Assembly (NCBI GenBank): GCA_030549775.1 | Contig: CM060177.1 | Span: forward strand, 54,190,638 to 54,254,637 | Length of the DNA: 64,000 nucleotides | Direction of reading: 5' to 3' | From: Tamarix chinensis | Taxonomy: Eukaryota > Streptophyta > Magnoliopsida > Caryophyllales > Tamaricaceae | Shown here: positions 55,333-64,000 of the stretch, in pieces | Layout: every line of letters begins with the position of its first letter | How positions within the stretch are numbered: the stretch's first letter is position 1 | Program-made: the position numbers and the translations under genes | The notes under the pieces: model-generated | Told to the model about the DNA's origin: nothing | Seen by the model: the letters and a program-made list of their open reading frames with translations, nothing else | Database searches by the model: none

Positions 55333-56442
55333 TATGTCTTAAGTTAGTTAGCGGTAATTGAATTCTGAAGCCCTAATTTTATTTCATTCTGAGGTATACA
55401 AATTGGATTTGATGCGCCGAAAAAATGATAATAATATGAGGATGTTATAGATAACAAATCAGATAATTATTTGTTAACCGAGTTTGTGGTTTCGAATTAC
55501 TAAAGAGTTGGGGTTTATCATGTCCAATTTAGGTTAAGCTATCTTTGTTTCAATCATGGACTTAGCTTGTGCATAATTTGATGAGGAGTACCTTTGATCT
55601 TCAGTCTCGCCTTTTTGTACTTGTCTATTGGATGTGTTGAGGGTGAGAAATATAGAATTATGACCTCAATTGTGATAGATACATAGATGGACTTTGTTGT
55701 AGTTAGTTAATCATTGTTGTGGAGTGGTTTGAGTTTGTATAAGGTTGTGATATTCTGTATATTCATATAAATAGTGTCACATTCATTTCGTGCTATAAAA
55801 TTGTGTTCCTCAATATTGCACTATGTGGGTCTAAATAACTTATTGGCAATATTAGATAGGGTTGAAGTCAAAATTTTAGACGGGGTAGTATCCTTCCAGA
55901 TGAGGTTGGGGTGCTTGAGCGATGGAGGTGCAATGAAGAAGAAAATCTTATTGAGCGCATGGAAGTGATTACACTCAAATTCTTTTGGTTGTAGTGTTGA
56001 GAGATTTGTTATGAGTAAGAACCTGCCACCAAGAGAGTTACTGAGGGGAAAAGTTTGGGTTTTGTTGATGTCAACCCAATGGGAACCAAGAATTACTTGG
56101 TTTGAGATAGTGTATGTTATCCATGTATTGAATGTCTTGATAGGGGAGAGAGTGAGACACTTGGTGGCATTGATTTGGTTGGCAACTACTGTGAAATTAA
56201 TGCAATTCCTACATGTAAATGGCCTACAACTGAGAGGGATTATATACCCCAATAATTTGTTTCATTTTACAAATACAAGATTGATCTATGTATAATATAC
56301 AATTAGATGAACAAAGAGAAGAAGAGGGATTATAAAGAAGAGAAGAAGAGGCAGCTCGATCCATAGCCAACTCTAGTCTTTCTGCCCTGATTTTTTTTAT
56401 GTTTAGGGAAATAAAGCCTGATCTGAAGGCATTCATGATGAC
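55333..56442. other. Unassigned stretch before the LTR-like units
   Basis: A 143-codon minus-strand ORF (55821-56252) and a shorter one upstream of it (56224-56436) are the only open frames of note. I recognise neither, and see no splice links. Possibly retroelement-derived. Confidence 0.3.
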
Positions 56443-56739
56443 TGAAATACCCCAAAATTCTAATTCTAAAAATTGTAGCTAAATAAGTATTTATTAGGAA
56501 AATTAAGTAAATAAATTATTTTATTAAAATAAAGGGGGAATTAATTAAGGCAAAATAAGGAGAAAATAATAAATGATTTATCTAGGCAAAAGTTGGACAT
56601 TTTGCTAATTAATATGGAAGTTAAGAAAATTTGCCCAAATTAACCAAATAAATCTAAAAAGGGATTTAACTATTATTATTATTATTATTACTATTAATTT
56701 TAAATATTCAAATAATAATAATAATTAAAAAAAAGACCC

Positions 56740-57900
56740 AATATCCCAACCCATCTATTTTTCTCCTTTTCCTTTTTTCCCTTTTCCTTTTTTCTTCTTT
56801 CTTTTCCTTTTTCTTTCTTTCTCTCCTTCTCCTTTCTCCTTTCTTCCCCCATCTCCCCGACTGGGCTAGCCCGCCTTCGCGGCCCAGCTCCCTTCCCCCT
56901 TGCGCGGTCCAGGCCCGCGCCGCTTCTCCCCTTTCTTTTTTCTTCTTTCCCAGCTGATCTGGTTTCTCTTTTTCTTTTCTTCTTTTTTTCCTCCCTGAGC
57001 CGCTCGGTCTCGACCCTTCTTCTTCCTTGAGGCGTGGGCGGTGACCGAGGAGCTGCAACCCAACCTCCGTCGGCCACCATCGCTGCCCACCATTCTCCCC
57101 TCCCTTTCCCGTCACTTTCTTTCACAAATTCAACCCTAACCAACCCTTTTCCCCTCGCTTGAGCACCCTGCCCCTTCCCTTTCCCTCTCCCCTCGAGCTT
57201 GCCGCCCCTTCCATGGCAGTGCCGCCTCGATTACCACCACTGGCAGCATGCCTGGCACCTGCACCCAGTTGTCTTCTTCCCCTTATCATTGCCCACCTCA
57301 ATTAGCCTATAAATACCCCCCATTAGTAGCCTGGGTCGAGCTTCCTTTTCGCAGCCCAGAAACCTCAGCCGCTCACCACCGCCCAATCAGTTGCTTGTTC
57401 CACCGCCTTCGATGACCGCCGCCACAAAATCTGCCCACCAAAACCTTCCCCACACCTCCCTCTAAAAAATTGAGCCACCATCCTCCCCTATCTTGCCCTA
57501 CACGAGCCGCCCCGAGCGGGCAAAGTTGCCAACCTGATCAGCCATCACCAACGTCTCACTGCCCCTCGCACCGTCTTCCGCCGCCAATTCCGACATAACT
57601 AGTACCTCCTCCACCCTCCAAAACATCCAGGGGACCTTCCCCTACCTTCCCTTACCTCCATCTCTCCCTGCCTCCCTCTCCTTCTACTTTCTCCACCTTC
57701 CACCACCTTTGGCCATCGCGCCAACCACCGTGCGCCGCCACTCTCAACTGCACCACCACCTCCATTCCACCCCTCTCCACCTGATACACCTTCCACCACC
57801 TCAAACACCCCATCATTCCCACTCCTCTAGCTTATAAACTCATCTTTCCACCTCTTTCCTCCTACACCGCCGCCACGCACCGCCACCGGTCCCGCCACCA
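56740..57900. other. CT-rich tract of unit A
   Basis: Pyrimidine-rich plus strand with CTTTTCC runs, then CCGCC-rich sequence; the most GC-rich part of this end of the window. Confidence 0.8.
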
Positions 57901-57959
57901 ACCCTAGGTGGTGTTCTAATTTCCCCAACTCTTAAACCTTATATATATAAGTATTAATA

Positions 57960-58514
57960 AATTTTAGTAATATTAATAGTATTACCCTTATTATTATTAT
58001 TATTATTATTATTATATTATTATTATTATTATTATTATGTTACTACTCTTATAATCTAACCTAACTTCGGAAATATTATAACTATGGTATTATCATCTAA
58101 AAGGCTACTACTTTAGCATTTATATTGTATCTTTATTATTAATAATAATATTATTGTTACTACTACTACTATTATTGTTATTATTATTATTATTATTATT
58201 ACTATTATTATTATTACTACTACTACTACTACTACTTAACCTTACTTTATGACTTTACTAACCAGTAATAATGTTGTTATTATTATTAATGGTCTATAAC
58301 TTTAGTGTTAATATAATTAGGATTTCCCCCCTCATTGCTACTATTATTATTATTACCCTGACTATTGTTCCTACTATTATTACTAATGCTAGCCTTGGTC
58401 TATTATTGTTACCTTTATTATTATAGTAAATATTTGAACACTTATATTACTATTACCATTTTTAATTATCGTTACTATTAGTATTATTTGTAACATTATT
58501 ATTATTATCAATGC

Positions 58515-58550
<36 letters not shown>

Positions 58551-58551
58551 T

Positions 58552-58586
<35 letters not shown>

Positions 58587-58589
58587 TCA

Positions 58590-58653
<64 letters not shown>

Positions 58654-59280
58654 TTTCTTGCTAATATTGTTAATACTAACTTTATCCATTATCACCTTTT
58701 ATTATTAATATAAATATTTGGACCCTTATATTATTATGATCATTCGGTTACCATATTATTGTTATGGTTATTATTATTATTATGCTTAACATCATTATCA
58801 TCATTATTATTTTTATTTTTATTATTATTATTATTATCGTTGTTGTTGTTATTATTAGTACTATTATTTTTATTAATGTTATTGAAACTGAATTTGGTAG
58901 GTTACCATTTTGTTACTATAGAAGAAGAATACCTAACCTTAGTATTATTAATATTATTATTACTGATATTAGTCCTAATGCCTTTGTTACTAACATTATT
59001 ACTATAGTATCATTATTAGTTATTACTATTATTATTGTTATTATTTTGTTAATATTATTGTGATAAAACATTCGAACCCTTATATTATTATTATTCCAAA
59101 TATAACTATTATCATTATTATCTTTAATAATATTAGTACTTTGTTAGTATTACTAATATTATATTATTATTTTATCCCTAAAACCATTATTAGCCTTAGC
59201 CTTAAAAATAATAGGGCTTCTATTTCTAGGAGCATTAGTGTTACAATTATTATTATTATTGCTATTTTATTTTAACAAGT
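57960..59280. repeat. Large compound ATT/ATC microsatellite field
   Basis: Successive pure blocks of ATT or TTA (57987-58037, 58170-58215, 58515-58545, 58588-58640) are joined by ACT and ATC blocks, including about ten CAT units at 58552-58586, within imperfect ATT-rich sequence for about 1.3 kb. Poly-Ile, poly-Asn or poly-Leu ORFs here are artefacts of the repeat. Confidence 0.95.
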
Positions 59281-59580
59281 ATAAGTACTATTACTAGAAG
59301 AAATTAAGCTATTAGATTTAATAATATAAATATAGTTATGAATAGTAACATAAGTATATTTTGACTAGTAATATCTAGTAGGCTAACTTGATGGTAAAAA
59401 CCCTAGTTTTCACTTATAAAGCTCCCTTTAATAATAGCAACCCTAATCTTAGACTAAAGTAAGAAATAATAGTATTTTTAGTGGGAGGGAAACTAATCCT
59501 TAGCTTTTCCCTCTTATAGGTGAATCAAGCCAAAACCCCAAGGAGGTGTAGGAGCATGCTCCAAGCCCGGCTTCGTTTTA

Positions 59581-60000
59581 GGTAAGGATGTAGCTAAGGC
59601 CCTTGTGTGTTGTGTGACTTGTATGCCTTGGATGATATATATATCATGTTATGTCGTGTATCGTATGATTGTCATTAATTTGTCTTATGTGTAGCGCAAC
59701 TTGGAATGGATGTATGTTTATGTGTTCCTTATGGCATGAGTATGATATGTATATATGGTGATTATGATGTGATATGATATGACCCTCTAGGACATGCATG
59801 CTAGGATGATTATTAATATGATATGGGAATGAAAGGATAAAAAGAAAGAAAATGGGAAGTGAACTTACTAAGGGGGATATGAGGTTGACCAAAATACCTC
59901 ATGATCCATGAGAGGAAAAAAAGAGGAAGAGATGGCCAAAATGAAAAAGAAATGGGAACCATGCATGGGAGTTCTAGGGTTTGCATGGGGACTTTGAGAG
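59581..60000 (+). repeat. Tail repeat, copy in unit A
   Basis: Aligns to 63611-64000 in direct orientation. Best-conserved part: GACATGCATGCTAGG at 59790-59804 against AACATGCATGCTAGG at about 63822-63836. Confidence 0.7.
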
Positions 60001-60789
60001 TTTGCATGGGGTGGATAAGACTTGCATAGGAGTGATCCTTACATGAGAAAAGTTGTTTTAGGATGTAAATAAGCTAAGGGGAGAGTTGTGGAGTGATTTG
60101 AGACTTGGGACGAAAAATAGTACGTAGGTTGGTGTAAGGGTGCATAAGGGACTTGATTAGGGTTTTGAGAGGAAGCACTAATCTAAAAAAATGTGGAAGT
60201 AAGAATAATCAAGGGAGAGTGGAGTACGGGTTAAGAGTGGGAATTTATTTATAAGGGGTGAGCATGGGTTCCTTAGGAAAGAAGAGGCTTTAGGTGAAAG
60301 AGAGAGAGGTTACTTGTGGGAGAAGAAAGGTACTAGGGTTGAAGTGACCAACTAGGGTTTTCCGGTCACATGTGGAATCAAGTGGTAAAGCGATATGATT
60401 TAGGATTGGATTTAAATGAGACAAGGTGTGGGGCGATGAATGGAGTAATGGTAGTGTAAGTGAGAGAAAGTGTAATCCCCAAATTTTAGAAGCGTATAAT
60501 TTAATAAATAAATTTTATTTGGGATAAATTAGCCTTTAAATATATTTATTTTAATTATTTATGGATTTTTGAGTATATAAAATTGGATATAAATATTTAA
60601 TAAATTAAAATAAATATTTTGTTATTTTATTACACTCTTATTATTTAAATAAATTTTCAAACCCTTATTTTACTAAAATTATCCTTTTTAAACCCTTATA
60701 TTTTAATTATATTAAATTCAATTATTAAATAAATTTATTACCTAAAAATATTGTATTTTATTATTTTATAAATTAAATTATTTTATTTA

Positions 60790-62000
60790 ATCCCATTTTC
60801 CCTTTTCTTCTCCTTTCTCTCTCCTTTTTCTCTTTTCTTTCTTCTCTTTTTTTTCTTGGGCCGCCAGCCGACCTATTTCGGCCCTTCCCCTCCTGCGCCT
60901 TGGGCTGCTGACCCGTCTCTCTTCTCCTCCCTCTCCTTCTCCCTAGTGCGTGGGCAGCTGGCCCATTTTTTCTCCTCTCCTTCGCGCGAGCTGGCTGCTC
61001 GCCTTCTTTCTTTTCTTCCTTTGTCTTTGATCGGGCCTGCCTGCTTCTTTCTTTTCTTCATGCGCCCTTCGCGCACCAGCTCCCCCTCCCCTTTCTTCTT
61101 CCCTTCTTCTTCTTCCTCTTTCCCCGGCGAGAATCCCGCCAACCCGCCATCACTGCCACCCCACCTGCAACCCCCTCTCCCCTATTGCTTAACCTATCTC
61201 CCTCTTTCTCCCTCTCATCGTTTTCCTACCATATTGGCCCCACCATCTCTCCTTCTCCCTCTCCTTGCCCTTACCATATCCCTTCTCCCTCTCCCTGCAA
61301 CTCCCATTTCCCTACCACCCTACCGCCACCTCTCGATCTCCCTATCCCCTCCCTTCTCTTTCTCTTCTATTTCTTCCTCCTTCCCTGCCTCATTCTGCAT
61401 TTTTTCACGAACTCCCCCTGCTCCCTGTCCCACTTTTCTTCCTTTCTTCTCCTCCCCTCTCTCACCCAGTTTTGGCTTCGCTGCCGCTGCCTCAAAAGCC
61501 ACCTGCACCACCCCTACCACCCTCTACCTCACCCTTAACCGATCATATCACCCATCGAGCCACCCTGCAACCTCCTTCCTCCTCCCCTCTTCTTTTTCTC
61601 TCCTTCTTCTCTCTTCTCGGCAGCCACCCTGCACCGCCCTTCTCTGCCGCCGTTCTGCCACTTATGCCGCCGCTTGAGCCACCACATTAATCCCTGCAAC
61701 CCCCTCTACCACCCCCAATCCTCCTTTGGCCGAAACCACCACCTGCAAGCCTCCATTTTCTCCCTCCATTTTCCTTCCTCCTCAACCCATCCCTCTCAAC
61801 CCATCTTGGCAGATCCTCTTTGCGGCCTCGCCGCCGCCGCCGTCCTTAGCCATTATCAACCCGTCCCCAACCACCACCTACACCCCCTCTCCACTTCTGC
61901 ACCATTCCCTTGCCCCAAATCCTCCCCTGCATGCCCTTTTTCTTAGCCCCAAAACCCCAATCCGAAAACACCACTCCCTCCCATTCTTGCCATTTTAAGC
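60790..62000. other. CT-rich tract of unit B
   Basis: Same relative position and composition as 56740-57900, with CTTCTCC and CCACC runs. Confidence 0.8.
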
Positions 62001-62639
62001 CTTTCCCCTCATATCTTTGCATGCAACACATGTTGCATGAGCAGTATGAGCTGCTATCTCTCTTTATTTAGTTGGGTAATGATTTTTAAGGTATAATAAT
62101 ATTTTGATTCAAGTATTTGATTAATTAAGCATTATAAAGTTTTATACTTTGATTCTTATTATTTCTAACATAATAAACCTTGATAATATTTTTAGGTATT
62201 GGTTTTGATAATCAAAGCTTGAACCTTAAACCGAAATACCGATAAGGTTTGTTTTCATGGGAATCAAGGTAACAGTTAAATCCCACTTAAACGTATGGAT
62301 TATTGTATGTTAGTACATTAGGATTTTTAGTATGTTATTATGCTTAATATATATTGTTTAATATCATATGCGTAGTTTTTTTTATGATGTTGGATAAAAA
62401 GAAGCATGTTAGGTTATATTTTATGTATGGAAATATTGTTTAAGGTAAGGGTTGGTTGTTAATGAAAATGATAAGTATTATGCTATTGTGATCTTTAATG
62501 CATGGTTAATAATTTGTGAGCCTTAAGCGTACTTTAGTAATGTATCTTGTTCAAGAATATGACCTAGTATATATATAGGTGCTAATAAGTATTATATTAA
62601 ATATGAAAGTTGTGGATGAGGTATTAATATTAATATTTT

Positions 62640-63530
62640 ATGTAGTAATGATAATTTAATGTAAGTGGTGTACTAAGGGGCAATATGGTAATTTATAATT
62701 AAAAATGGTATTATGGTAATTTTGGAGGTAAGGGCAAAGTGGTAATTTTTTAATTAAAGAGAAAAGGGTAAATTTATAATTAAAGGGTAATTTTGGAATT
62801 AAAGGATAATTTGGTAATGTTAAAAGTCAAGGGTAAAATGGTAATTTCATGATTAAAGAGTAAAATGGCAATTTTGTAATTAAAGGGGCAAAATGGTAAT
62901 TTTATAATTAAAGGGAAAAATGGTAAATTTGTGATTGAAGGGCAAATTGGTAAATTTGTAATAAAAAGGTAATATGGTAATTTTATACTTAAAGGGCAAA
63001 ATGGTAATTTTGTGATAAAAGGGTAAAATGGTAATTTTGTAATAAAAAGGTAAAATGGTAATTTCATAATTAGAGGACAAAATGAAAGTTTTGAAATTAA
63101 AAGAGGTCAAATGGTAATTCCATAATTAAGGATAAAATGATAATCATATAAGTGAGAGGGTGTTATGGTAATTTTCAGAAGTTAAGGGATAAAATGGTAA
63201 ATTTGAAAGTAAAGGGATAAAATGGTAATTTTGTAAATAAAAGGGGTAAAAGTGGAAATTGGAAAGGAGTAACTTGGTAATTATAATAATTGAGAAGGGT
63301 AAAATGATAATTTAATAAAAGAGAAGGGTAAAATGATAATTTACTAATAGAGAAGGGTAAAATGGTAAATATGATAAATGTGAAGGGTAATTTGGTAATT
63401 TAACCAACTAAAGGGGTAATTTGGTAATTAGGATAATGAACGAGGGTAATTTAGTAATTTAATCAACCAAAGGGCAATTTGTTAATTATAATAAAGGAAA
63501 TGGGCAAATTGGTAATTTAACCAATCAAAT
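62640..63530. repeat. Minisatellite of about 25-35 bp units
   Basis: Roughly 25-30 units of the form AAGGGYAAAATGGTAATTTT followed by GTAATTA or a variant. The frame-free, purine-rich plus strand makes the minus strand read as a repeated LPFYPFITK-type peptide, an artefact. The first units (62660-62900) are more irregular than the middle. Confidence 0.9.
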
Positions 63531-63610
63531 GGAAAATATATTAAGTGTAACAATTACAAAGTGTGATTAGTGGCCTAATAAGGGTAGGAGATATCTCAAT
63601 AACCTAAAAC

Positions 63611-64000
63611 GAGTAAGGCTGTAGCTAAGATCGAATGTATACTATGTATCATACATGCCTTGGATGTCCTATATAATTATATGTCTTGTTCTATATGCTA
63701 TTATTTTAATTGTTTCATATGTGGCGCGGCTTGGAACTGAGGTGTGTTCATGTATCTTCTTTTGGTATGTGCTAATATGGATATGCTGCAAGTTACGATG
63801 TGATGTGATGTGGACCTTTAGAACATGCATGCTAGGGTAATTTATGTGATAATGTGGGATGGAGGCATGAAAAAGAGAAATGGGAGAGAAAGATAACCAA
63901 GGGGAAATAAGTTGGCTAATGTAGGTATGGGAGGAACTAGGGTTTGTATGGGATGGTTAGAGTCCGCATGGGGGCAAACTTTACGTATGGAAAGTTGCCT
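63611..64000 (+). repeat. Tail repeat, copy in unit B
   Basis: Direct-repeat partner of 59581-60000, spacing about 4030 bases, close to the distance between the two unit starts (4028). Confidence 0.7.

Larger units (their letters stand above)
56443..60470 (+). mobile_element. LTR-like unit A (about 4.0 kb)
   Basis: Starts TGAAATACCCCAAAATTC. The order is AT-rich head (56443-56740), CT-rich and GC-rich tract (56740-57900), ATT/ATC microsatellite field (57960-59280), then a tail with GCCTTGGATGATAT, GACATGCATGCTAGG and GGTTGACCAAAATACC. The same head, tract and tail order is repeated directly in unit B. No gag or pol. Long ORFs over the CT-rich tract (low complexity, several frames) are chance. 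Best reading: a very long LTR, or a non-autonomous element end. Confidence 0.5.
60471..64000 (+). mobile_element. LTR-like unit B, cut by the window edge
   Basis: Starts TGTAATCCCCAAATTTTAG. AT-rich head (60471-60790), CT-rich tract (60790-62000), AT-rich sequence, GGTAATTTT minisatellite (62640-63530), then a tail from about 63611 that aligns to the unit A tail from 59581: shared GTAGCTAAG, GCCTTGGATG, GGAACTGAGGTGTGTTCATG-type and GAACATGCATGCTAGG segments. The 273-codon ORF 60856-61677 is Pro/Ser/Leu-rich, overlaps others in two frames, and is treated as chance. Confidence 0.5.

Noticed and set aside
55821..56252. 143-codon minus-strand ORF
   Set aside because: Looks less biased than the others, but no family was recognised, no start context or splice partner was seen, and the plus strand is also open over part of it. 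Left unassigned.
56700..57143. Lys/Glu/Arg-rich minus-strand ORFs
   Set aside because: Reverse complement of CT-rich repeat sequence, open in three frames.
58389..59275. Poly-Met, poly-Ile, poly-Asn and poly-Leu ORFs
   Set aside because: Direct translation of trinucleotide microsatellites.
60856..61677. 273-codon plus-strand ORF
   Set aside because: Lies in the CT-rich tract of an LTR-like unit, where two further frames and the other strand are also open; composition explains it.
62780..63110. Repeated LPFYPFITK-type peptide on the minus strand
   Set aside because: Translation of the GGTAATTTT minisatellite, not a repeat protein.

Overview
The window is nuclear DNA from a flowering plant, most likely a eudicot; I cannot name the species. 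Evidence: AT-rich sequence, split genes with GT-AG introns, plant Ty3/gypsy and LINE debris, hAT-type and CACTA-type DNA transposon remnants, and one gene whose encoded protein closely matches Arabidopsis HSP70-16. No bacterial-type operon, CRISPR array, rRNA or tRNA gene was recognised.

The one convincing host gene is on the minus strand. It is an Hsp110/HSP70-16-type chaperone gene whose nine coding exons run from 53439 down to 15548. The 2331 coding bases (776 residues plus stop) are spread over about 37.9 kb. All junctions are GT-AG, the reading frame is open throughout, and the protein matches its family from end to end. A spliced 5' leader and a CCAAT-box/CT-rich promoter candidate lie at about 53440-54440. 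Most of the gene length is transposon: intron 5 (12.5 kb) is almost entirely one Tekay/Del-like chromovirus in antisense orientation, and intron 2 (15.9 kb) holds a nested stack of repeats.

Layout: 1-8043 LTR-like repeats in opposite orientations with tandem arrays; 8044-10700 nothing recognised; 10750-14375 two LINE-derived fragments; 14376-15547 3' flank; 15548-54440 the chaperone gene with its resident transposons; 54440-56442 a short intergenic stretch with an 82-bp duplication and a weak candidate exon; 56443-64000 two head-to-tail copies of an LTR-like unit of about 4 kb with CT-rich tracts, a large ATT/ATC microsatellite field and a GGTAATTTT minisatellite.

I found no undescribed multi-gene system. 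The real interest is architectural: an intact chaperone gene that keeps exact splice sites around more than 25 kb of repeat-filled intron, uORFs in its leader, nested and chimeric retroelements, an hAT deletion derivative with clear target-site duplication, and recurring LTR-like units with an AT-rich head, strand-asymmetric purine/pyrimidine tract and tandem array.
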